Of a stretch of 64,000 nt of DNA, positions 36,786 through 47,329 are shown piece after piece. Positions within the stretch are counted from its first letter, which is position 1, and each line of letters begins with the position of its first letter. The stretch comes from Fragilariopsis cylindrus CCMP1102 (Eukaryota; Bacillariophyta; Bacillariophyceae; Bacillariales; Bacillariaceae): assembly GCA_900095095.1 (NCBI GenBank), contig FMBT01000354.1:1-64000 (forward strand), written 5' to 3'. Made by a program: the position numbers and the translations under genes. The notes beneath the pieces are model-generated. The model was given only the letters and a program-made list of their open reading frames with translations, made no database searches and was not told the origin of the DNA.

Positions 36786-38101
36786 CTACAATTCGAAGTG
36801 CCATAATCTGACCGTTCCATCATCTCCAGCAGAACACAAGATAGATCCGTCCTGTGGGTGCCAACACACGCAATTGACATCTCCGTGGTTTGTGTCAACA
36901 GCAACGTCAATGGTGAATAGAGGCTTGTCCGATGTAGATCCCACACCAATTTCTCGATATATCTGGATACGATTGTCATTACCTGCTGAGACTACTCGAC
37001 CGTGCCCTGCTCTAGCTGGTGCGTAATCGATGCTATAGATTGCAGATTGGTCGTGTGCACCCGATAAGAGACCAACGCATTTGAATAAACCATGATTATT
37101 GTTCTTTTTGTTTTTATCGTCTTCTGGGAAGAGTTCTTTTCGTTCCGCTGGTGTGTAGCTCTTAAATATAGCAAGGCTTCCATCCGCCGAAGCACTAATT
37201 ACGCGTCCACCCCCGGAGCAACCGCCAAAGACCAAATGGTATCAGTTTGAACGTCTTGTATTGAAAAGGCGCAGTACCAATCACCAGCATCTTCTGCCCA
37301 AATCTTTATGCTATCATCGTATGATGCGCTTAGCAAGATTTCATCCCCATCTCCCCAAATACCATGACTCGGAGCGAATCGGACAGTCTTCACATCACCT
37401 TCGTGTCCGTTCAACACTGCAAGGCATTCGAATTCATTGTCGGCTGACCCACCAATGGATCCATCCAAGAATGTTTCCCATATCCAGACTGTTTTATCAC
37501 GTCCACAGGTGGCTAATAGTGAACCAGTTGCGTTCCATGTGACGCATTTTACTTCATTTTCATGACCCTCCAGTTGCGTTGTACAATCCCAGACATCTGT
37601 GTTTTGATTATGCTCCCAAATCGTTACAGTACCATCAAAAGAGGCAGCGGCTAGCGTATAAGACGATGAGAGGGGACAGAAAGCAATACAACGAATGGTC
37701 CGTTCGTGGAATTCTAATGTGGAGTGAAATACCCACGGAGATGTAATATCTGCTGTCGCTACTGCCGCTTTGCTGGTTATACTACTGTCCTTATTAGTGG
37801 TATTATTCGATGATTGTTGTTGTTGTTGCTGTTGCCGTCGTCGTCTCCAAAGACGAATGCATGGATTCGGTGCTCCAAAACAGGCGCCTAGCCATTCACC
37901 GTTGCGAGAAAAACAACAGTGCCATGCGGGCGATTGTGGTGTATAACGCAGACCACCGATAGACTTGGAAGGAGGAACAAAAATTTGAGTTTCTATCAAC
38001 GACGACGACGACGACGATGACGATGAGGATGAGGAAGAAGAATTGATACGTCCTTGTTGTTCCTGTTGTCCTTGCCGAATGTTCTCATTAATTTCCGCCA
38101 T
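36786..38101 (-). CDS. CIAO1: CIAO1/Cia1 WD40 protein of cytosolic iron-sulfur assembly
   Basis: The ATG at 38101 starts a Gln- and Ser-rich N-terminus. Seven WD40 repeats follow: PAWHCCFSRNGEWLGACF..IRLW, HERTIRCIAFCPLSSSYTLAAAS..VTIWE, HENEVKCVTWNATGSLLATCGRDKTVWIWE, HEGDVKTVRFAP..LLSASYDDSIKIW, and, after a frame break near 37210, GGRVISASADGS, HDQSAIYSIDYAP and HGDVNCVCWHPQDGSILCSAGDDGTVRLWHF. The break is a G run one base short: the frame ends at APGVDA, while one extra base gives APGGGRVISASADGS. The repeat pattern with CGRDKTVWIWE identifies CIAO1, which docks client proteins on the CIA targeting complex to receive [4Fe-4S] clusters. A Gln tract lies between repeats 1 and 2. About 450 residues, longer than the human 339 because of the tracts. 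Confidence 0.88.
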
Positions 38102-38620
38102 TGTGTTATGTGTATGGTCTCGGTCGTAAATCGCTGTAACGTTGATGGCTGATGGATGATTTGTTTCAATTGACGATAGTATTTGTGATTACTTCTTGTA
38201 TTGAAAGTTCATTTCTATTGCTGTTGTTGTGCTTATCATATTTTAGTATTTTTAAATTGTTTAAATTTCGCTTTCGAAATTAATTTCTGCTTTGATTGAA
38301 TTTGACGTCCGTCCGTCGCTCATTTTAATCCTCTTTCTCTAGTACTGTATATTGATTCATTCATCATGATAATTATAAATAATTAGTCCCGGATATTCAA
38401 TCACGGGCGCATTGTTGACTCGTTTTCTTCTCTGCTTTATTTTTTTTAATTCTAAATACAATGAAACAATGATCAAAGAGGATACATTGTAGGCCCACGC
38501 ACATCGTCGATTACCACCGATCTTATCATTGGAACCATCCAGAATCTAATCTAAAGGCGACGATAGCCGTCATCGTTATTCTAAATCGATTTGCTGTGGA
38601 AAAGTAAAAGAAAAAAGACA
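38102..38620. other. Divergent promoter region between CIAO1 and HUS1
   Basis: About 520 nt separate the two start codons. AT-rich, with T runs and no coding pattern. Confidence 0.5.
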
Positions 38621-39646
38621 ATGAGATTCAAAGCAAAAATGATGAACGATCAGCTCGCGCTATTGCATGCTATTATTTCTCCTATTTCTAAGCTACAGGA
38701 CGCAAATCGACATTTTGCTGTCTTATATCTGGACGAAGAATATGTTCGTATTTCATGCAAGACGTCCGAATCGGGTATCACGTGCTTTGCGGAACTTTCT
38801 CAAAAGGAACTTTTCGTCGAACATCGTATCGAATCTGCCGCCGACAACGTTATTGTGTGTCAAGTCGATCTTGTTTCCTTGAAAATGGCCTTGCAGTCGG
38901 TTGTTGGTGGGGGTGGGGGGATTAATAAGAAACAACAAAAACGTGGATCGTCAAACAACAATAATAGCAGTAACAACAACAATAGCAACGTTTTGGATTC
39001 TCTCCAACAAGAAGTGGTCATTCTTAAGTTAGCTAAACGGAATCGGCTCCCCTGTTTGTGTTTGGAAGGACGACATGCACAAAGTGATCTAGCCAACCAT
39101 GACGTGGAGATCCACCAAGCAATTCCGGTGACAATACTACGAAAAGCCGAAATGCAAAATCATCTACCACCACAGATAAATATACCGCAAGTTCAACTCG
39201 AATTGCCCAAGGATCGACAGATTCGACCTGTGATTGACCGATTGAAGTCTATGGGCAAACATGTATTTTTGGAGGGTAACATGAAAGGGGACTTGACCAT
39301 AAGACTAGACCATGATGGAGCATCAATGGCGTGTTTTTATAACCATTTAATTCCACGATGGCAAGAAGAAGAAGACGATGAGAATGGGGAGAGGGGAACA
39401 ACACCAATGCCAAATGCTAATGCCTCGTGCATTGTCAAAGTAGATGCTCATAAGCTATCGACATGTCTTCAATGGCAGCAGCAAACTGCTCAACAGCAAC
39501 AGTGGCAGTTACCCGTGACATCATGCCTACTAGGGATGGTACAGAATGAAATGTTAGTCCTACACGTTTTACTATCACCAGAACAGGTTGGGTTCTTCAC
39601 CTATTACCTTCCCGTTCACTTTTTGCACGACGAAGACATGGCATGA
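38621..39646 (+). CDS. HUS1: HUS1 subunit of the 9-1-1 checkpoint clamp
   Basis: The ATG at 38621 gives 341 residues in one exon beginning MRFKAKM, the near-universal HUS1 start; an upstream in-frame extension has no ATG. The PCNA-like fold is visible in HAIISPISKLQ, YVRISCKTSE, LFVEHRIESAADNVIVCQVDLVSLKMAL and VVILKLAKRNRLPCLCLEGR. The Asn/Gly insert (about residues 96-125) and Gln stretches are local expansions. The second domain includes PVIDRLKSMGKHVFLEGNMKGDLTIRL, and SCIVKVDAHKLSTCLQ lies near the C-terminus. HUS1 forms a ring with RAD9 and RAD1 that loads at damaged DNA and activates ATR signalling in the nucleus. The frame is intact. Confidence 0.9.
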   Translation: MRFKAKMMNDQLALLHAIISPISKLQDANRHFAVLYLDEEYVRISCKTSESGITCFAELSQKELFVEHRIESAADNVIVCQVDLVSLKMALQSVVGGGGGINKKQQKRGSSNNNNSSNNNNSNVLDSLQQEVVILKLAKRNRLPCLCLEGRHAQSDLANHDVEIHQAIPVTILRKAEMQNHLPPQINIPQVQLELPKDRQIRPVIDRLKSMGKHVFLEGNMKGDLTIRLDHDGASMACFYNHLIPRWQEEEDDENGERGTTPMPNANASCIVKVDAHKLSTCLQWQQQTAQQQQWQLPVTSCLLGMVQNEMLVLHVLLSPEQVGFFTYYLPVHFLHDEDMA

Positions 39647-40143
39647 AGCTGCTCTTTAGATATGGCTCGCCAGGAAAGAAAAAAATGTATACAGGACGGT
39701 CGATTGGTTGGATTCGTTTCTAAAACTGCCATAAATTTAAAAAATGTCATTCTTAAGCAAAGATAGTAGTAATATTTATCGTATCTTCATTCATGTTTTT
39801 TTTTTCAAATCTGGATAATTTCATCGGAAGAGAACGGCAAACAAAAGAAAAATTATACTGCTACGACTTTCAAGGTCTATATGTAATCGTACAATGTTGC
39901 TACCGTATGCATTCACCTATTATTATCACGTACGCTTTTGCATCATCAGTGATGCGTTATAATCGAAAGCAAAATTCGACGACGAAATTTAGATAGATAC
40001 GTGTTGACCCGTAATACTGTTGGTGCACGATATGTAATTCATATCTATTGAATCCAAAAAAAATTACCAGAAATAACGCACGACCGGAATGTAATGTTTC
40101 AAAAGATTTCATGATTCAAGTAAAGAATACATTATTATATGAT
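39647..40143. other. Convergent intergenic region
   Basis: About 500 nt between the 3' ends of HUS1 and the DEDD exonuclease gene. AT-rich, with no pattern that I can support. Confidence 0.45.
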
Positions 40144-42327
40144 CTATCGCTTCCCTTTTATTTTACTAATCGAGACGTATATCACAATAGATATAGCAGC
40201 AGAAGTGACAGTCCAACGTACCCAATTGGCAATCATATCACTGCTACTACTATTCTCTTGCAAGGACAAATATTTTTGCATTCTATCGTAAGTATTTCGT
40301 TCCTTGAAGTCTTTGTAAGTTGGATATTGTTCGCATATCTCAATACCGTCCTCTGTACGGGAATTTTTAACTAATTCGAGCATAGTCTTCATGTATCGTT
40401 TATCATCATATTTTACTAGGATATATGGAATATCGTACCGAATCCTTCTCAATCCAAATTCTGTAGTTGGACGATCCAACAGGGCGACCATGACTAGAAA
40501 GTCAAGGGAACAAATAACGCCTGGTAGAGACTCTTCTTTCTTTGCTACATCTTCACGCCAGGAAACCAACTTGGCATAGAGATCCAATTGAGACTTGGAC
40601 CATTCCTTTCCATCCATCTTACATCGTGTTGCTAGTAATAGGAACTTTTTATTTTTCAGGTACAGTTCTGGTTTCATATTCCAAAAATTAAGACAATGAT
40701 ATTGACTCTTTGAAATTGCTTCCATCAGCCTTAGATTCATTCGGAGTTCTTTCGCATAGAAAATTGTTTTCTTCGTTTTTCCGATGCAATCTATTATTTC
40801 AACCTCGTTGGATGCTAGCTGCATCTTACCTCCATCGGTACCCACATGATCAGCAGCATTATCATTAGTGGCATCATTTTCGGTGATGCCATCTTCTTCA
40901 TTCAATATACGAATTATCTCATCTCCTAGGACAGATGAGAGCGTCATCGATGACTCTGGTTGTTTACTTGTTACCTTTCTCTCAAGAAATTCTTCATCCA
41001 TTGCAATATTTACAACTTCAGCTTTGATCAAATCTCTTATCATCAATTTCCGTAATTGAATTAGATAATGTACATCGTATCGACCATAAAGAATCATGGG
41101 TTCTGTGAGGGGCCGTTTTGCCCAATTCGTTTTCTGGTATGTACGTTTCAGAGTGTTATAGAATTCACAATTCGATAGCCCATAATGAGCACAAATTGTT
41201 GCTAAACCCTTCTCTTTCAATCCAAGTACAACAGCTGCCTCGTATGTGTCAAAGACATTCACAACAAAGATTCCAAAATCTCTTTGTAAACTTTGTACAT
41301 CAAGACCATTAATACCATGTCCAATTTTAACAATACTTTTATCTGCAAATACGTTAGCAAGACCTCCAACTGTATCCCATACTTTACCGTTATCGCCCAA
41401 CACATCAATGATATATTCTCTACCATCGTTGGTAGCAAGTTGGATCAAGCAAGTAATTTGATAGTTTTTACTTTTATTGTAAGATTCAAGATCAAAACCA
41501 ATTTCAGTTGGTTTATTTTCTTCTAATTCTTTGATACACCGTTGCATCAACTCGACCGTGTCCACTCGCAGACACATTTGTATGGGGTTACCATCATCAT
41601 CGTCGTCCTGTTTCGTCGGTGGTAATATAGTACTCAAATCATCGTTTTCCATTTCTATAAGATCAATAGTATCAACATTATCATCATCTCGAAAACACCT
41701 CCCCGGTTGATCAATCATCCTACGAATCAATTTTTCTCCTTCATTTGTTTTCAAACTAATTCGATTCATACTATTACTGTCTTTCAACATAATCCATGGT
41801 TTATACTTTCCTATCTCTTCGATAGGAAGATAGCAAGATTTGTTGTCAATGATAGCATCATTCAAACCAGGAACGTGTGAAAAGCCATCACTGTAGATAG
41901 AAACAACAACACATCTTTCCCCTTCATTCTCCCCATCAACACCACAATGGAATAACTTCAAATTTTCAACACATATATCATGAACCATCGCACGTTGATA
42001 CGGTGCTAGTTCTCGTGGTAATGCTAGAAAGGGTTGTTCTATTAATATTGTATCATTATCTAATCTTGGTAAACATACTCCACCGATTTTTATAGGCTGT
42101 TGACGATTGGTATTATTATTGTCGTCATCCTGTTGTTGATATGATGATGATGATGATGATGATGGTGATGAAGATGAAGTTGCCGTTGTTGAATAATAAA
42201 GAGAAAACGATCGTTCTTGATATTCCTGCAAGTAATTCAATAATAACTTTCGTTCCAGATTTGATTTGCCCTTATTTCCCTTATTTCTCCTACTTGTATC
42301 CCTGTTGCTATGCTTTTTGCGCCCCAT
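40144..42327 (-). CDS. DEDD-type 3'-5' exonuclease with HRDC-like region and C-terminal membrane anchor
   Basis: The protein has 727 residues in one intact exon. After a Lys/Arg-rich start and a Ser tract, residues about 90-250 include CLPRLDNDTIL and FSHVPGLNDAII. The exonuclease domain begins near residue 265: GFDLES supplies the first Asp and Glu, GHGINGLDVQSLQRDFGI the second Asp, and YGRYDVHYLIQL the Tyr and Asp of the DEDDy type. TYQKTNWAKRPLTEPMILYGRYD matches RNase D and Rrp6/EXOSC10 relatives (compare DWRxRPL). A helical HRDC-like stretch follows (KSQYHCLNFWNMKPE and LDLYAKLVSWREDVAKKEESLPG). At the end, TVTSAAISIVIYVSISKIKGKR is a tail anchor with a basic finish. Nuclear Rrp6 has no such anchor, so the protein may act at a membrane such as mitochondrion or ER (inference); EXD2 is a membrane-bound relative, but its anchor is N-terminal. 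Confidence 0.85.
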   Translation of the reverse strand: MGRKKHSNRDTSRRNKGNKGKSNLERKLLLNYLQEYQERSFSLYYSTTATSSSSPSSSSSSSYQQQDDDNNNTNRQQPIKIGGVCLPRLDNDTILIEQPFLALPRELAPYQRAMVHDICVENLKLFHCGVDGENEGERCVVVSIYSDGFSHVPGLNDAIIDNKSCYLPIEEIGKYKPWIMLKDSNSMNRISLKTNEGEKLIRRMIDQPGRCFRDDDNVDTIDLIEMENDDLSTILPPTKQDDDDDGNPIQMCLRVDTVELMQRCIKELEENKPTEIGFDLESYNKSKNYQITCLIQLATNDGREYIIDVLGDNGKVWDTVGGLANVFADKSIVKIGHGINGLDVQSLQRDFGIFVVNVFDTYEAAVVLGLKEKGLATICAHYGLSNCEFYNTLKRTYQKTNWAKRPLTEPMILYGRYDVHYLIQLRKLMIRDLIKAEVVNIAMDEEFLERKVTSKQPESSMTLSSVLGDEIIRILNEEDGITENDATNDNAADHVGTDGGKMQLASNEVEIIDCIGKTKKTIFYAKELRMNLRLMEAISKSQYHCLNFWNMKPELYLKNKKFLLLATRCKMDGKEWSKSQLDLYAKLVSWREDVAKKEESLPGVICSLDFLVMVALLDRPTTEFGLRRIRYDIPYILVKYDDKRYMKTMLELVKNSRTEDGIEICEQYPTYKDFKERNTYDRMQKYLSLQENSSSSDMIANWVRWTVTSAAISIVIYVSISKIKGKR

Positions 42328-42893
42328 GATGGAAGATTAGTAGCAGTCTTTTCTTCCGATGTATAACTCACTCTTATTGAGTATTACAGCAACTAATGTT
42401 TTCTTCAAATCATTCACTTTTCTTGAGTACAGTAACTAATAGTCTACGACAGTAGGATGTGATTTTCATGTGATAAGCTTTCTTTCTTTGCTGATGAGCA
42501 CATCATGGTCGTTTGTTGTTGCTTCTTTTTCGCGTCACGTTTGGAAACTTGCCCCGGAGCAAAGAATTAATATAAGTAAGGTTCAGGTTATTGCTCGTGA
42601 TTTTCAAAAATTATTTTTATGCGCGATAGTACAAACGGTCATCGATCGCGTCGGACGAGTTCAAACACCATTGTACTACACTGAAGGGTTTTTGAAAGTG
42701 TTGTTGTCGTCATAACTTAGTGCATTGTTACGACTACATATTCAATCATTAGTCATTCAAAACAAGCAGCAATAACCGCAACAAACCCGATAGACAATCT
42801 TATTTCAACTTCATTATCTTTTTCAAGTAACCAAGGGGGGGAGAGCGTCGTCTATCTATATAGTAATTGAAAACAAAAAAACGTTACATTAGC
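42328..42893. other. Divergent promoter region
   Basis: About 565 nt between the exonuclease gene (minus) and the KDEL receptor gene (plus). One 81-codon plus-strand frame at 42470-42715 has no recognisable pattern. A G7 run lies near 42834. Confidence 0.4.
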
Positions 42894-43956
42894 ATGAATA
42901 TTTTTCGATTTTGCGGCGATATGTCGCATTTGTTCAGTATCATCGTATTGCTATTACGACTACGAGTTGCGAAGAATGCTCAGGGTAAGTCTTTTTTTTT
43001 ATTTGTTCTTTTCCTGAAGAAATTATTGTATCGGCACAATGCAATTACAATTGCAGTTTACCTCAAAATTGAACCCTCCGTTCTGACCCTCAAATTTTGA
43101 CGTTTGCCGTTGTATCACTTATGTGATAATTTAAAAAAAAAAATTAAAAAAAAACTACAACCAACAAAAAATACCAACAGGAATATCCGTGAAAACACAT
43201 GAACTTTATTTACTTGTATTCTTAACTCGGTACCTAGATCTCTTTACGACCTTTTATTCTGCGTATAATTCGGTTATGAAATTGGTGTACATCGCTGCTA
43301 CCGCCTCTATCGTTTACACTATTAAGTTTCAAGAACCGATTAAAAGTACATACGAAAAGGGTCAAGATTCATTCTTACATTGGCAATTTGCAGCAATTCC
43401 ATGTGCTGTATTAGCTTTCATTACTCATTTAATCGGATCAGGTATCGCTGATTTTAATTTTATGGAATTACTGTGGACTTTTTCAATTTATTTGGAATGT
43501 CTGACAATCATGCCACAATTGGTCGTATTGCAACGGTACCGTGAAGTTGAAAATTTAACTGGTAATTATGTCTTCTTTATGGGCGCGTACAGAGCATTGT
43601 ACATTTTGAACTGGATCTATCGAGCCAATACAGAAAAGAATTACAGGCATCATTGGGTTGTATATATCTGTGGGACTATTCAGACATTACTTTATGCGGA
43701 TTTTTTTACTATTATCTGAAAAGGTACGTACCTCGCTGCTGCTGATACGATGATATGATGATGACGATGATATTGTGTGTGTGTCTGTAAATTAGATTGA
43801 AATATAATTGTTTGCTCACATTTCTTGTTTTTATCTTTTTTATTCCATGAAAAATCTCTGTACGAAAATAAAATATACAAATACAAATACAATGTGACGT
43901 TTTACAGCAAAGCAAAAGGTGGAAAATTCTCCCTACCAACCAGTGCGTCGAAATAA
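42894..43956 (+). CDS. ERD2: ER lumen protein-retaining (KDEL) receptor (3 exons)
   Basis: Exons 42894-42984, 43181-43723 and 43908-43956. The start MNIFRFCGDMSHLFSI is a textbook KDEL receptor N-terminus; exon 2 continues GISVKTHELYLLVFLTRYLDLF and covers the seven membrane helices, with LEIC-type LECLTIMPQLVVLQ and NWIYRANTEKNY. Near 43701 a run of seven T appears one base short: as written the protein ends at DFFTII, but with one more T it reads DFFYYYLK and splices (GGTACGT donor at 43724, TTTACAG acceptor) to a third exon encoding SKAKGGKFSLPTSASK, a close match to the cytosolic tail KxxKKLQLPA of known receptors. That tail controls retrieval to the ER. The receptor returns escaped H/KDEL proteins from the Golgi in COPI vesicles. 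About 225 residues. Confidence 0.93.
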
Positions 43957-45597
43957 ATGAAGATGAATACGAAGAAAAAACAAATGAATTCAGCTTCCAA
44001 AATTGTTTAGAAACGGAACTAAATGGAGAAATAATTGTTCTAGAAAAACACATACATATACATACATACATTACTTTTGTACTTTTTCAATTGAAACAAT
44101 GCCAACAAAACTCCTCCATAATATATCATCAAATCTTACTTCATTTTTTCAGGCTGGAATTTACCGAATAGGAAAATTATTGCTTCCACATAATTGTGAA
44201 TAATATTCAGACATCATCTCTCTTTTGCTATGTTATCTGTACATGTACGCCCTCAAACTTTTAAGTACTGACTTAAAACTCCTTAAAAGTAGTTGTACTG
44301 TAGTATATTTACATAATATGTCCCCCAAATGCTATCTAAAACTAATTAGGTACTTGAATCATCTTGTATTAGGTAACAATCAAAGTACTAAGGTAGGAGG
44401 TGTGGCTATGTATGTATAGCAATGATAAAGAAACATTATCAATTGAACAAGGGTAACTATTTCAGTCAACTCTAAGAAAGAGATATTCTAGTTGCATTGG
44501 CTTTTGTGTCACATTCATCAAGCTTTTATATATGATACATGTATATTAAAAGTACATTGGTTGGATAAGAGCTTTTGTTAGTACAACAGTTTGGGTATAA
44601 AAATGAGTGTTTCACTGCCACCTTAGCAGAGAAAAAAATCAAAACAAAAGTCAAGAGGTATTGAATAGCATGATTTGAGAGATACCTCATATTATAGAAT
44701 CATTTGACAATAATAACAGCTAGTAAGATAATAAAACACAAAATCATACATGATGGATCTTTGCCAAAGAGCTTGACATTCAAGAGTGCACCCCAAATTT
44801 GTTCTAGGACCTACGAGGAATAATAAAAGGCATACATGATCCCATAGAATTTTGCTGGTATCCCAATAATGATAACAACAAAGCGCCATCTAAAATTAAT
44901 TTGCTACTGTACTTTAATCTCTTCTGTATACTATAAGCATTTCTTGGCATACAGTACTGTAGATAAAATCAAATGGATCAGAATTTATTTCTTATTTTAT
45001 CCCACACATTTAAACATAATTTGCTACTATCTATATACATATATATAAACATATTTGAGAATAACTTTCACAAACTTACTTGATAGTATCATGCTTGCAT
45101 TTTCCTGACTCCATAAAAGTCCACCTCCCCCCCTCTAAACTTTATGGGGCCAATAGTTATCTACATGATCCTATCACTGGTCATTTACTGTAGCAATTGT
45201 AATATGACATCAGACCAAACCTTGGAGGAGCATGTTGAAAAAATTTATACTGTCATCGATTGGATATTGGGAGTACTATACAAGTTCTCATAGATTAATT
45301 GGATCCTGATGAACAAATTCGTCATTTAAATTATTCCCATCAGAGCTTTAAAGGGAAAAATCAAAATATTGCCGAGCATATTGTATGTAATAGGCCAGGA
45401 ATTTTTAATTACTTATTGTGATAGTGGATATAATAAAGGTACTTTCTAGCATCTATTGAAGTGTTTTCTCCAAAGCTTCTTTTTACATGACAGAATGCAT
45501 GGTAATGATAAAATACAGAATATGCAGTGTAGTGATGATTATTAATTATCGGTAGCAGCTAATTTTCGTCAAGAAAGCATTATATGTCTTTTTTGAG
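43957..45597. other. Intergenic region with possible decayed coding scraps
   Basis: About 1.6 kb without an intact gene. On the minus strand around 44700-44890 one frame reads WRFVVIIIGIPAKFYGIMYAF, a stop, then LEQIWGALLNVKLFGKDPS and a hydrophobic stretch CMILCFIILLAVIIVK, which looks like part of a membrane protein. On the plus strand 45204-45294 is a 30-codon frame with SDQTLEEHVEKIY. Neither can be extended or joined. I treat them as relics or chance. Confidence 0.35.
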
Positions 45598-46785
45598 TTA
45601 TCCTTCTGCAAATTTGTTGTACAATATTTCTCGTAGCTCTACTGTATTTTTTGTAAAGGCTTCAATACCTTCATTTAGCTTATCTTGACCGCAACCATCT
45701 GTTTCCCAGTAAGCCTTATACGTAGCCTCATCGAGGACAAAATCAGGATCACAGCAGACTGCAGCATCTGTTTTGGAGTCTAATTCCTTGGAAACAACAT
45801 CCCCATCTAACTTCATCAACGAATCCAATAAATTTTCTGGGATGGTCATTTCATCAACTCCAGCCAACGCAAGTATTTCGTCGATATCACTACCTTCAAC
45901 ATCCGCTCCACGAGATGGACGCCATGATGCCGGCATACAAATGGTGTCGTAGTCATGTCTTTTGTAGTAGGAAGAAATTCTCTTGATCAACAAAACTCCA
46001 GGATCAGCAGTGGGATGATAACTTTCTTTGCCATTTTTGGATTTATGCCAATCCAGAATTCTTCCCGGGAATGGTGATACCAAGTATGCACCGGCTTGAG
46101 CAGCAGCTGCTGCCTGTAGAAAGGAAAATACCAATGTAATGTTACATTGAATGTTTTCCTTTTCCAATATCCTAGCAGCTCGAATACCTTCCCAAGTTCC
46201 AGCCAACTTGATAAGGATACGACTCCGATCGATACACATGTCCTCGTACATTGCGATGATTTCGCGTGCTCGTTTGACACTAGCATCTGTATCATAACTT
46301 AATCGAATATCAACTTCGGTCGATACTCGACCACGTACGAGTTTCGTTAACTCGGCACCAAGATTCACCGCCAATTTGTCCATGGCGACATTAATTTCAG
46401 GTTCAATATCTGGTAGACTAGCATCACCACCTCCCTTTACTCTCTTTGCATACATGATGGCATCGGATACCATATCCTCATATCTTTTATCACCATTCGC
46501 ACCTGCCTGACTCACAAAAAGTGGATTGGTCGTGGCATCAGTCACTAGACCAGTCTTCGCATATTTTTCCACCACATCCAGATCACCACTATCGATGGAG
46601 ATTGTAGTCATTTTTGATAATTTTTCGAGTGCGGTCGTTGTTGCCGTTATAGTACTAGCAGAGAGTTTAGTATTCGTCATCGTAGTTGATGCTTCCACCA
46701 ACTTTGGAGTAACAAAGGCATCACAAGTAAAAACATTTGACAGTATTAGCGACACCGCTAGAAGGGAAAAGTTGCCGACGAACAT
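45598..46785 (-). CDS. TAL: Plastid-targeted transaldolase
   Basis: The protein has 395 residues in one intact exon. The N-terminus has a hydrophobic signal core (NFSLLAVSLILSNVF), then TCDAFVTPK: cleavage before Phe is the ASAFAP-type signature of diatom complex-plastid import. The enzyme domain starts near residue 50 with KLSKMTTISIDSGDLDVVEKYA and GLVTDATTNPLFV. The Schiff-base lysine is in RILIKLAGTWEGI; CNITLVFSFLQAAAAAQAGAYLVSPFPGRI and the DWHKSKNGKESY segment are the following conserved blocks. The length and pattern match the class of long transaldolases (about 330 residues plus leader). It transfers dihydroxyacetone units between fructose-6-phosphate and erythrose-4-phosphate in the pentose phosphate pathway. 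Confidence 0.93.
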   Translation of the reverse strand: MFVGNFSLLAVSLILSNVFTCDAFVTPKLVEASTTMTNTKLSASTITATTTALEKLSKMTTISIDSGDLDVVEKYAKTGLVTDATTNPLFVSQAGANGDKRYEDMVSDAIMYAKRVKGGGDASLPDIEPEINVAMDKLAVNLGAELTKLVRGRVSTEVDIRLSYDTDASVKRAREIIAMYEDMCIDRSRILIKLAGTWEGIRAARILEKENIQCNITLVFSFLQAAAAAQAGAYLVSPFPGRILDWHKSKNGKESYHPTADPGVLLIKRISSYYKRHDYDTICMPASWRPSRGADVEGSDIDEILALAGVDEMTIPENLLDSLMKLDGDVVSKELDSKTDAAVCCDPDFVLDEATYKAYWETDGCGQDKLNEGIEAFTKNTVELREILYNKFAEG

Positions 46786-47329
46786 GATCCTTGAGTCTTT
46801 ACTCTATTAAAATTATAGTGTTTAGATTTCTTCGAAAGGGAAATGTTTTGTTTGTTTTAGAAGTTGTTCTGGGAAATCTTTCGCTCACCTGATACTGTGA
46901 GTAGAGGGTAGAGAAGGGAATACCAACTTCTTGAAACTGTATGTTGACACGATCTTTACTTGTGTACCGTACTTATTGGTATGATTAATAAGGGTTACAT
47001 TAAAATGAGAATAGTGCGTGTGACATAACTATTATTTTTTGGATCTCGAGCAGTATTCAAACTTCAAACTATGATCATAGTATAGAAGTGTATGCTATTA
47101 TCCAAAGAATCATATGATCAAAATTTTCAAAGCACTTTTCCCTATTATATACTTCCAGTGTATTTTATTTTATATTTTATTACATTCGCCGAGACACTGA
47201 ACATGCATCATATTCAATAATAACGGTACTACTTTAGCAATTCGACCGTTCTTAGGTCATTACATTCGAACATCGTATCAAAGTAATTTGTAATACAAGT
47301 CTCAGTCAGTCAATCATAAACCACTGATC
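46786..47329. other. Divergent promoter region
   Basis: About 540 AT-rich nt between the transaldolase (minus) and the bromodomain gene (plus). No coding pattern seen. Confidence 0.45.

Noticed and set aside
42470-42715. 81-codon plus-strand frame between exonuclease and KDEL receptor genes
   Set aside because: No family pattern, no splice links and promoter location for two divergent genes.
44692-45300. Possible retrotransposon or membrane-protein remnants
   Set aside because: Short pieces with a stop between them, no reverse-transcriptase or integrase motif and no flanking repeats; kept only as a note in the intergenic entry.
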